From Acidobacteriota bacterium (lineage in GTDB: Bacteria; Acidobacteriota; Terriglobia; Bryobacterales; Bryobacteraceae), in assembly GCA_018268935.1 (NCBI GenBank), contig JAFDVS010000028.1:1-64000 (forward strand): 64,000 nt of DNA, given 5' to 3'. A program made the position numbers and the translations under genes. Positions 42,401-48,992 of the stretch are shown here, in pieces (position 1 is the stretch's first letter; every line of letters begins with the position of its first letter). The notes beneath the pieces were generated by a model. That model was not told the origin of the DNA and did not search any database. It was given only the letters and a program-made list of their open reading frames with translations.

Positions 42401-42511
42401 GTCAGGGAGCTTGGCGATTGCGGCATCGACAACTGGCTTGCCGATTGCATAAAACAGGGAGCCGAGGAGACACTCGATGGCGGGCATTGGGGTTGGATGT
42501 GATTGTAGCAT
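39500..42511 (-). CDS. STAND/NB-ARC-type NTPase with TPR array (NLR-like)
   Basis: A 1003-residue protein. Residues 1-240 are a helical domain of unknown type (LLGSLFYAIGKPVVDAAIAKLP), the NTPase has Walker A GEAGAGKST at 264-272 and Walker B LLILDDIW at 338-345, followed by TVIFTSRH and a winged-helix region. About nine highly regular 40-residue tetratricopeptide repeats run from ~640 to the end (NQAxIL, EAMxL, LGDxxGL in each unit). This is the architecture of bacterial NLR-like proteins, in which the repeat part senses a ligand and the NTPase oligomerises; several such proteins are antiphage. No separate effector gene is adjacent, so the N-terminal domain is the candidate effector. It sits next to an AbiE system. 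Confidence 0.8.
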   Translation of the reverse strand: MLQSHPTPMPAIECLLGSLFYAIGKPVVDAAIAKLPDAATGIIGNRADALVCTAIRKGWKSIQSSSAVNHDLQRAARRAYLKATYDLAHQAGETKLPSLIQSEIKALDTWLPDAPLPNIDTLLSQEPTQRHQAFHQGVHDWLTTDLDRWQPTWRATIERYAHDGWEHNNQPQDWRTLMTLYFAEEIKTNDRVSRIFDAEMLSDIRAEIHTIPQTTVDLLLQHIHPPDTKSWNRLAPRQPGLVSRPKHLAWLGDHITASPVLLRGEAGAGKSTLARDFAWQSWERGDTPIVIEQFCGRGRSLESIGVELAAKLPHHESRQSPEHQIERAHHWLRDNKALLILDDIWDESLCALNPGPPTTVIFTSRHTALPDIPEDAILHVEGFEPEETENLLNQRLPGWLTTHGDALRSFARRLEHLPYALAIAADLLRRDTRPRAEAIAALRTEALVNGTLNLPKLLRTAIAPHTTEAKALLKAVAVCSPDGVWLPLAGEMSGLDNEAMWTAANQLADTSLLRTIDRETSRFTLHTALRDIVLKDLDPKTQHQLNQARVEALLRRLTAWDKDRTQWLEPLYCVPEVEATITFLAKAEDWKRYTIVFNLGAEHAYRTGLLVEAFSIVRQCRLNIEQIGDRAGTHAIYGFEALILQSWGRLDEAMNLHRREEAICHELSDIQGLLTSYTNQALILAVWGQVGEAMSMHKKVELICEQTGDRHGLINSFGNQATILKNTGQLEEALNLFLKQEGLSHELADSASLAGSYVGQAQLRRIWGQPEDAMSLLKKSEVIYLQLGDLDGLQLSYGNQATIMQDQDRLDDAMALHQKSESICESLGDLRGLSKTYGNQALILKRSGRFDEAMHLAKKEAAICLQLGDVAGLCHSYGSQAGILQAQGQHSGALALLKLEESLCHYLEDRVGLQICYGNQAVILKDTGQLGKAMELAKKQEALSLELGDRAGLAFSLANQGLILLDQNKSGQARTLLTQALQIFTELNMPRERALAETWVNQI

Positions 42512-42617
42512 CGCGGTTCTCCGATAATTGCGGTGAATTTGTTTGTGTTGGCGGAGGGTTATGGTGTAGGATGCGGATAGTCTCGCGGCTTGCGCCGTGG
42601 GAATTTATCAGGCTTTC

Positions 42618-43841
42618 ATGGCGAACCTAAATTTGCCAGGCCGAGTCTTGTTAGGACTTTCCTGCACACTGCTGGCGTTGCCCGGCTTCACTCAGACAAT
42701 TCCGTTGACGAACTGGAACACAGCTCCTTTTTGGGCAGTGGATTCCACAACCGACTTTTTGAAAGGGGAGCGTGGTGCGGCGATCACCGGTCCCCTGCCG
42801 ATGGTGGCGGTAACGCCGTGCCGCGTGATGGATACGCGGCCGGAATACGCACAGTTCGGATTCGTGGGGGCATTCGGGGCTCCCGCGCTGAATGGGGGAC
42901 AGGTACGCGATCTGCCGATTCCCGGGAGCAATTGCGGAATTCCTACAAACGCCCGTGGGTATTCGTTGAACATTACGGTGGTTCCGCCCGGGACGTTACA
43001 GTATGTGACGGTGTGGCCGGCGGGGTTTGCCAAGCCGAATACCTCGACCCTGAACAGCTTCGAAGGGAAGGTGGTGGCGAATGCGGCGATTGTGCCGGCA
43101 GGGGTGAATGGGGCGGTGTCGCTGTTTGCCTCGGAATCGACACACATCATTGTGGATATTAACGGGTACTTCACGGATCTGGTGGGCGTCTCTGGGCCGA
43201 CCGGGCCGACGGGTCCGCAGGGATCGCAAGGGATGGTGGGTCCGACAGGGAACCAGGGGAACCAGGGGGCTGTGGGTGCGCAGGGGCCGGCGGGTCCGAC
43301 GGGTGCGGCGAGCACTGTGCCCGGGCCGGTGGGTCCGACGGGTCCGACTGGAGTTGGGCTCCAAGGCTTGACGGGTGCGACCGGTGCGACAGGCGCGACA
43401 GGGGCCACGGGGGCGGTTGGGCCGACGGGCACGGCGTCAGGCGGGTTGGCTGCGTATGGCAGTTTCTCGAATGATTCCGGGTCGGCGTACAACGTTACGA
43501 TTGGCGGTGTTTCGCTGGACTTTTTTGACACTTCGGTGGCAAATAATGTCTCGATGACGACTCCGATTGCGACGTTGCCCCAGGCGGGGACGTACAAGTT
43601 CTATTACTGCATCCGAACGACTGCGCCATCGAGCGCAAGTTCGAGGCTGGTGATTAACGGGAGTGCGATCAATGCGTCAATCATCACTCCGGTGACACAA
43701 ACGGACAAGTGGTGCCGGAGCACGATGCTGAGCCTGATATCGACGAACTCGACGGTACAGGTGCAGTTGTTCGGGACGCTCGCGCCGGTGACGTTGATCG
43801 CACCGGGAGGGGCGGAATTGCAGATCACCAAACTGAACTGA
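42618..43841 (+). CDS. Exported collagen-like Gly-X-Y repeat protein
   Basis: A 407-residue protein from ATG 42618 (GTG 42597 is an alternative). A signal peptide ([22 protein letters not shown]) precedes a ~165-residue domain ([49 protein letters not shown]) that I recognise from many acidobacterial secreted proteins. Collagen-like triplets follow, encoded at about 43195-43440 ([23 protein letters not shown]), then a ~130-residue C-terminal beta domain with two Cys. A surface or matrix protein is likely. The triplet array is a slip-prone nucleotide repeat. Confidence 0.82.
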   Translation: MANLNLPGRVLLGLSCTLLALPGFTQTIPLTNWNTAPFWAVDSTTDFLKGERGAAITGPLPMVAVTPCRVMDTRPEYAQFGFVGAFGAPALNGGQVRDLPIPGSNCGIPTNARGYSLNITVVPPGTLQYVTVWPAGFAKPNTSTLNSFEGKVVANAAIVPAGVNGAVSLFASESTHIIVDINGYFTDLVGVSGPTGPTGPQGSQGMVGPTGNQGNQGAVGAQGPAGPTGAASTVPGPVGPTGPTGVGLQGLTGATGATGATGATGAVGPTGTASGGLAAYGSFSNDSGSAYNVTIGGVSLDFFDTSVANNVSMTTPIATLPQAGTYKFYYCIRTTAPSSASSRLVINGSAINASIITPVTQTDKWCRSTMLSLISTNSTVQVQLFGTLAPVTLIAPGGAELQITKLN

Positions 43842-43850
43842 GCGTTGATG

Positions 43851-43900
43851 TGTTCAGCCTTCCCAGGCTGAACTGCGACCGGCCTGGAGGCCCGTCGCCA
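43851..43900 (+). repeat. Dispersed two-hairpin repeat, copy C
   Basis: Hairpin 1: 43852-43873, stem GTTCAGCC/GGCTGAAC, loop TTCCCA. Hairpin 2: 43875-43898, stem GCGAC/GTCGC, C.C mismatch, GGCC-TGGA-GGCC. Lies between two convergent genes, where it could also act as a bidirectional transcription terminator. Confidence 0.8.
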
Positions 43901-43907
43901 CCTTTTG

Positions 43908-45326
43908 TTAGTAGGGGGCGCCCGGGATTTTTTTCACGGGCGCCTGCGGTGGGAAGCCGGAGTCGGGATGACGAGGGATCCAGAAGCGGAGCGGGCCTTG
44001 GGCTTTGCCGTAGGGCCGGACGCGCGGGCCGTCGTGTGTGCCGTCGCCGAGGTCGGCTCTTGCTTCTTGGAGGAGGCCTTTTAGCTTGGTTACAATTTGC
44101 GGGTTGGCGGCGGCTACGTCTTTCGATTCGGAGATGTCGTCTTTGAGGTTGTAGAGTTCTCCGGTGATGTGGAGTTTCCAGTCGCCTTGACGGACTCCGC
44201 GGAGTTGATTGGCGTGGTAGTAGTAGAACTGTTTGTAGGCGGACTTGGCCGCGGGTTGGTTGAAGAGGAGCGGGGTGAGGTCCTGGCCGTCGATGACGCG
44301 GTCGGGGGGCGGGTTGAGGCCGGCGAGTTTGGCGAAGGTGGGGAGCACGTCCATGTTGGAGACGATTTCGTCGGAGACGCGGGCTTTGGGGATTTTGTTG
44401 GGCCACCAGGCGATGGCGGGGACTCGGATGCCGCCTTCCCAGGTGCTGCCTTTGTTGCCTCGGAGTGGCGTGTTGACGGCTCGCGGTGTGCCTCCGTTGT
44501 CGGAGAGGAAAATGACGAGGGTGTTGTTGGCGAGTTTGAGGCGGTGGAGAGTCGAGAGGATTTCGCCGACGCTCCAGTCGATCTCGGCGACGGAGTCTTC
44601 GTAGAGGGATTTGCCCGACTTGCCGCGCCAGGCTTTGCCAGCCGCTAAGGGGGCGTGCACCATGGAGTGCGGGAGGTAGAGGAAGAAGGGTTTTGTCTGG
44701 TTCTTTTCGATGAATTGGATGGCTTCTTTGGTGTAAGCCTCGGTGAGGAAGTCCTGGTCAGTGACTTCCTGCAGCAGTTTGTCGTTGCGGAGGAGCGGGA
44801 GCGGCGGGTGCGGATATTCCTGGATGGCGTTGGGCTTCGGCGCGGGGCGCATGTCGTTGGAGTAGGGGATGCCGTAGTAGTAGTCGAAGCCGTGGCGGGT
44901 GGGGAGGAATTCGGGTTGATCGCCGAGGTGCCATTTGCCGATGCAGCCGGTGGAGTAGCCGCCTTGTTTGAGGAGACGGGCGACGGTGATCTCTTTGGGG
45001 TTGAGACCGTGCCAATCGCCGGGCATGAGGACGGCGTGCCAGGAACCGAAGGAGAGGCCGACGCGCTTGGGATAGCAGCCGGTCATGAGTGCGGATCGCG
45101 ATGGGGAGCAGACGGGGGCGGCGTACCAGGAGGTGAAGCGCAATCCTTCTTTGGCCATGCGCGCGAGGTTGGGTGTGTAGTTGATCTCGCTGCGGTATGG
45201 CTCGATATCCGCGTAGCCCATGTCATCGATGTTGATGAGGATGAGATTGGGGCGCTGCGGAGCGCGCTGCGCCGGAGCGGTGAGGGCTCCGGCGAGCGTG
45301 GAAAGGATGGCACGGCGAGAGAACAT
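43908..45326 (-). CDS. Exported type I sulfatase (FGly-dependent)
   Basis: A 472-residue sulfatase with leader MFSRRAILSTLAGALTAPAQ. Metal ligands D34-D35 lie in INIDDMGY; the FGly maturation motif is C73-S-P-S-R77; other signatures are STGCIGKWHLGD, FFLYLPHSMVHAP and LSDNGGTPRAVNTPLRGNKG. It is most like arylsulfatase A/N-acetylgalactosamine-6-sulfatase types (inference). Its start overlaps the stop of the upstream dehydrogenase gene by one base (TGATG), giving an operon of mutarotase-like protein, dehydrogenase and sulfatase. Confidence 0.93.
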   Translation of the reverse strand: MFSRRAILSTLAGALTAPAQRAPQRPNLILINIDDMGYADIEPYRSEINYTPNLARMAKEGLRFTSWYAAPVCSPSRSALMTGCYPKRVGLSFGSWHAVLMPGDWHGLNPKEITVARLLKQGGYSTGCIGKWHLGDQPEFLPTRHGFDYYYGIPYSNDMRPAPKPNAIQEYPHPPLPLLRNDKLLQEVTDQDFLTEAYTKEAIQFIEKNQTKPFFLYLPHSMVHAPLAAGKAWRGKSGKSLYEDSVAEIDWSVGEILSTLHRLKLANNTLVIFLSDNGGTPRAVNTPLRGNKGSTWEGGIRVPAIAWWPNKIPKARVSDEIVSNMDVLPTFAKLAGLNPPPDRVIDGQDLTPLLFNQPAAKSAYKQFYYYHANQLRGVRQGDWKLHITGELYNLKDDISESKDVAAANPQIVTKLKGLLQEARADLGDGTHDGPRVRPYGKAQGPLRFWIPRHPDSGFPPQAPVKKIPGAPY

Positions 45327-46333
45327 CAGTAGCCTTTGTTTTTGTCGACGACGTTGATGAGCGGCATGCCTTCGGCGAAGCGGCGGATGTTTTCCTTGAT
45401 GGTGTTGCTCATGCGGGCGGCGTCGGCGTCGGAGCGGCCTGCGATGTGCGGAGTGATGATGGCGTTGGGGAATTTCCAGAGGGAGTTGCCTTCGGGGAGA
45501 GGCTCGGGGTCAGTGACGTCGACGCCGGCGCCGGCGATGCGCTTCGAATCGAGGGCTTTAACGAGGGCGGGAAGGTCGTAGATTCCGCCACGGCTGACGG
45601 CGATGAAGAAGCTATCTTTCTTCATGAGCTCGAATTGCTGCGGGCCCATCATTTTGTGGCTCTTTTCGGTGTGCGGGGCGGAGATGAAGACGACGTCGGC
45701 TTGCGGGATGACTTCGTTGAGCTGGTCTGGTTTGACGTAGCGGGAGACGAAGGGATTCATGGGCATGTCTTCGGGGTCGACGCCGATGACTTTCATGCCG
45801 AAGGCCCAGGCGCGGATGGCGATTTGGGTGCCGATGCCACCGACGCCGATGACGACGGCGGTTTTATCTTTCAGTTCGAGGAGGCCTTCGCGGCCGCCGA
45901 CCCATTTGCCGGATTCGCGCATTTGGATGAACTTGGGGATATTGCGGGTGAGCGCGAGGAGCATGGCTAGGGCGTGGTCTGCGATTTCGGGGCCCTGCAC
46001 GATTTGATTGTTGGTGAGGATGATTTTGGAATCGCGAAGGTCAGTGCCGCCGGATTTGTGGAGGACGGTTTCGACGCCTGCGCTGCGGATGGCGGTCCAG
46101 CGGAGTTTCTTTCCGGCGCGGACCATTTGGGGAGTGATAGTTCCGATGAAGGCGTCGGCATCGACGATTTCCTGCATCACGTTTTCTTTGGTGACGGGGA
46201 CGATTTTGACTTTGTTGCTGACGGCCTGGAATTCACGGATCTCTTCAGGGGCCACGCCCATGGCGAGAATCTTGAGGGTCTGCGCGGAGAGCGAGAGGGC
46301 GCAGATGGAGAACAGGAGGACGAGCTTGGTCAT
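45326..46333 (-). CDS. D-2-hydroxyacid dehydrogenase with signal peptide
   Basis: A 335-residue NAD-dependent D-isomer 2-hydroxyacid dehydrogenase. ATG 46333 is preceded by a GAGGTG ribosome site. The Rossmann motif is VIGVGGIGTQIAIRAWAFGMKVIGVD, the catalytic set includes Arg in AVSRGGIYD, Glu/Asp in GAGVDVTDPEPLPEG and His in ITPHIAGRSD. The odd feature is a clear N-terminal signal sequence (KLVLLFSICALSLSAQTLK), although NAD enzymes normally work in the cytoplasm. Middle gene of a three-gene - strand run. Confidence 0.85.
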   Translation of the reverse strand: MTKLVLLFSICALSLSAQTLKILAMGVAPEEIREFQAVSNKVKIVPVTKENVMQEIVDADAFIGTITPQMVRAGKKLRWTAIRSAGVETVLHKSGGTDLRDSKIILTNNQIVQGPEIADHALAMLLALTRNIPKFIQMRESGKWVGGREGLLELKDKTAVVIGVGGIGTQIAIRAWAFGMKVIGVDPEDMPMNPFVSRYVKPDQLNEVIPQADVVFISAPHTEKSHKMMGPQQFELMKKDSFFIAVSRGGIYDLPALVKALDSKRIAGAGVDVTDPEPLPEGNSLWKFPNAIITPHIAGRSDADAARMSNTIKENIRRFAEGMPLINVVDKNKGY

Positions 46334-46362
46334 GGTTAGCACCTCGGTGAGTTAAAGAATGG

Positions 46363-47487
46363 TCATTGTATCAATGCGTGGTTCGAGAAGGGGAGGGTGA
46401 TGCGGCGGTTGGACTTTTTGTTTTCGACGATGAGGTTGGCGCCTTCGAGGCGGACATCGTCGACGCGGTCAAAGCCGGCGGGGACTTTGGTGACGAACAT
46501 GAGGAAGCGGGCGTTGAGTTTCGATTTGGCTTGCAGCCAGCGGAAGGTGGGCGCGCCGAATAGCGGGGTCATGGAAAGGAGGTCGGCTTTGGTGGTGTCG
46601 TAGGGTTGCATGCCGAACTCGAGGCCCCAGGCGTAGGCTCCGTTGGCGGGGTAGTGCATCCAGTGCTGGACCCAGGCGTAATCGTTGCGGGGGAAGAGAT
46701 AGCCGAGCATGAGGTTCGTTTCGGTGTCGATGGCGGTGATGAATTCGTGGTTGCGGGAGGGGTCCATGAGGCAGCCGATGTGGTTCATGGTGTCGTTTTT
46801 GGCGGGGGAAGTGCGGAGGTTGCCGAAGCCGGGGAGTTCGGGCCACTTGAAGTTTTGGGCGGAGGGGAAGGTGCGGGGGCCGGTGCGCTCGCCTTTGTAG
46901 GGTTTCGTTTGGCAGTCGATGGTGGACTGGTCGACGATGGTTTTGCCGAGCTTGAGGAAGGGTGCGCCGATGGTGGCGTGCTCGGCCCAGAGGATGACGC
47001 GGTCAAAGGGAAGCTCGCTTTCGAGCTCGGATTCGACGAGGACGATTTGCTCGTTGGGGCTGATGGTGATTTTGCGGGTGAGGTTTTCCTGGACTAGCGG
47101 GAGACGGACTTTGAAGGTGGCGGATGAGTTGGTGGAGGTGGTTAGTTCCCAGGGGAGTTTGTTGGCTTCGCCGTGGCCGGGGAGGCCGGCGGCCTGCTCG
47201 GGTTTGGTGACGGGGCCGAAGCCGTCGACGCAGAGGAAGTGGCCTTTGGAGGGGCCGAAGTTGGGGCGCTGGTTGAGTTCGCGGGCCATGCGGGCGGGGT
47301 CCCACATGGTGTTGAGGTGGTTGGGGTCGTCGTTGAGGGTGAAGGAGGCGAATGCGCCTCCGGTGGGGAGGACGATGAGTTTGATTTTCTCGTTGGAGAA
47401 GAGGATGCCGTCGGCGCCTTCATGGGTTACTTTTTGCTGGGCGGCGAGGGGGATGGTGAGGAGGAGTGGGATTAGGATTTGGAGCAT
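46363..47487 (-). CDS. Exported aldose-1-epimerase-fold protein
   Basis: A 374-residue protein with signal peptide MLQILIPLLLTIPLAAQ. The sequence ILFSNEKIKLIVLPTGGAFASF is the first-strand signature of galactose-mutarotase-like folds, and long beta-sandwich strands follow (ITISPNEQIVLVESELESE, LEFGMQPYDTTKADLL). Catalytic His/Glu of mutarotases were not firmly placed, so enzymatic activity is open. It lies 29 bp upstream of the dehydrogenase start and heads the operon. Its start is divergent from the FG-GAP protein gene. Confidence 0.65.
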   Translation of the reverse strand: MLQILIPLLLTIPLAAQQKVTHEGADGILFSNEKIKLIVLPTGGAFASFTLNDDPNHLNTMWDPARMARELNQRPNFGPSKGHFLCVDGFGPVTKPEQAAGLPGHGEANKLPWELTTSTNSSATFKVRLPLVQENLTRKITISPNEQIVLVESELESELPFDRVILWAEHATIGAPFLKLGKTIVDQSTIDCQTKPYKGERTGPRTFPSAQNFKWPELPGFGNLRTSPAKNDTMNHIGCLMDPSRNHEFITAIDTETNLMLGYLFPRNDYAWVQHWMHYPANGAYAWGLEFGMQPYDTTKADLLSMTPLFGAPTFRWLQAKSKLNARFLMFVTKVPAGFDRVDDVRLEGANLIVENKKSNRRITLPFSNHALIQ

Positions 47488-47524
47488 GGCCTTCGGATTA
47501 TGATACAGAAGACTTGAGGCTGAC

Positions 47525-47572
47525 TGTGTAGCCTTCCCAGGCTACACTGCGGCCTGGAGGCCCGTCGCCACC
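47525..47572 (+). repeat. Dispersed two-hairpin repeat, copy D
   Basis: Hairpin 1: 47526-47547, stem GTGTAGCC/GGCTACAC, loop TTCCCA; compared with copy C two base pairs are changed on both sides, keeping the stem. Hairpin 2: GGCC-TGGA-GGCC at 47551-47562 with a shortened outer stem. Located between divergent genes, so it is not simply a terminator. Confidence 0.8.
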
Positions 47573-47594
47573 GAAGCATGGTAGTGTAGCGGGA

Positions 47595-48992
47595 ATGATT
47601 CGTGTTGCTGTTGGTGTGGCGCTGTTTCTGGCGCAGGTGGTGACGGTGGAGGATACGCCGACGCGGGCTCGGGCGGCGAGTGGGGAGTATATTTCGTGGC
47701 GGGAACATTTGATTGATGATGAGCGGTTGGGTGGTGTGGCGATCCGGGGCGGGGATGGGTTGCAGTTGGCGGATTTCGATCGCGATGGGGTGATGGATAT
47801 TGTGTCGGTGCACGAGGATAGTAACCATGTGCGGCTGGCGTTTGGGTCGCGGGATCCGGATAAATGGGTGTTGCAGACTCTGGGGGAAGGCGATGAGGTG
47901 GGGGCGGCGGAAGATGCGGCGGTGGGGGATTTGAATGGCGATGGGTATGCGGATGTGGTGGTGGCTTGTGAGTTGGGGCATTTGATTTATTTCGAGAATC
48001 CGGGGAAGGCGGGGGCTCGGACGGCTCGGTGGAAGCGGGTGGTGTTGAAGAATACCGCCGGGCGCGGTTCGTGGATTCGGGTGTTTTTGGCGGATTTGGA
48101 TGGCGATGGGCGGTTGGAGGCGGTGGCGGCGAATAAGGGCGAGCAGTTGGTGACGAATGTGCCGGGGGAGCCGATTCCGGAGGTACTGCGGAAGCCGTTG
48201 CCGGTGTCTCTGTTTACGGTGCCTCGGGCGCCGCTGCGGGAGAAGTGGGTGGAACGGGAGTTGATCCGGTTTCTGATTCCGACGAATTCACCGGTGGTGG
48301 ATATTGATGGGGATGGGGATTTGGATGTGCTGGCGGCGAGTAGGGGTGAGTTTCGGATGTATTGGCTGGAGAATGTGCGGAAGAAGCCGCTGGAGTTTCG
48401 GAAGCATGCGTTGCGGATTGAGGGGATTGCGGAGGGGGCTCCTGGGCCGTGGGCGTTTATGACGGATTTTGGGGATTTGAATGGGGATGGACGGAAGGAT
48501 ATGGTGTTGGGGGGCGGGAAGGGTAGGGTGATTTGGCTGGAGCAGCCGGCGGGGTTGGATGGGGTGTGGAAACGGCATGCGATTGGGAGCACGTTTCCGG
48601 ATTCTCCGACGGCGATGACGCTGGTGGATTTGAATGGGGATGGACGGTTGGATGTGGTGACGGGTGGGTATAGCCAGAATCCTCGGGAGAAGGATGGGGA
48701 GGAGATAACGGCGGAGAGCGTGGTGGGACGGATTGCGTGGTTTGAGAATGGGGTGAATGGGTGGGTGAGGCACGATATTTCGCGGACGAAACGGGGAATG
48801 TATGATGTTTTTGTGGCCAGGGATATGGATGGAGATGGGGATTTGGATTTAATCGGGACGCGGGGGAATAGCGGGGAGTTTGATGGGGTGTTCTGGTTGG
48901 AGCAGGTGCGTACGCGGGAGGCGGGGAAGGCGTTTGTGCGGGCTCGGGGGAAGGAGAGCATGGCTTTGCCGTTGCCGAAGGGGGAGAGGTGA
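47595..48992 (+). CDS. FG-GAP/VCBS-repeat calcium-binding propeller protein
   Basis: A 465-residue protein with a short hydrophobic N-terminus (MIRVAVGVALFLAQVV), probably exported. At least six loops of the DxDxDG type are visible (DFDRDGVMD, DLNGDGYAD, DLDGDGRLE, DIDGDGDLD, DLNGDGRKD, DMDGDGDLD), marking the blades of an integrin-like propeller. No enzyme motif seen; such proteins often bind glycans or proteins. Codon use is extremely G-rich. Its last codons overlap the next ATG by 4 bp (48989-48992). Confidence 0.85.
   Translation: MIRVAVGVALFLAQVVTVEDTPTRARAASGEYISWREHLIDDERLGGVAIRGGDGLQLADFDRDGVMDIVSVHEDSNHVRLAFGSRDPDKWVLQTLGEGDEVGAAEDAAVGDLNGDGYADVVVACELGHLIYFENPGKAGARTARWKRVVLKNTAGRGSWIRVFLADLDGDGRLEAVAANKGEQLVTNVPGEPIPEVLRKPLPVSLFTVPRAPLREKWVERELIRFLIPTNSPVVDIDGDGDLDVLAASRGEFRMYWLENVRKKPLEFRKHALRIEGIAEGAPGPWAFMTDFGDLNGDGRKDMVLGGGKGRVIWLEQPAGLDGVWKRHAIGSTFPDSPTAMTLVDLNGDGRLDVVTGGYSQNPREKDGEEITAESVVGRIAWFENGVNGWVRHDISRTKRGMYDVFVARDMDGDGDLDLIGTRGNSGEFDGVFWLEQVRTREAGKAFVRARGKESMALPLPKGER

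Noticed and set aside
43195..43440. Collagen-triplet DNA as a CRISPR or satellite array
   Set aside because: The short units are in frame and encode Gly-X-Y; there are no spacers or conserved longer repeats.
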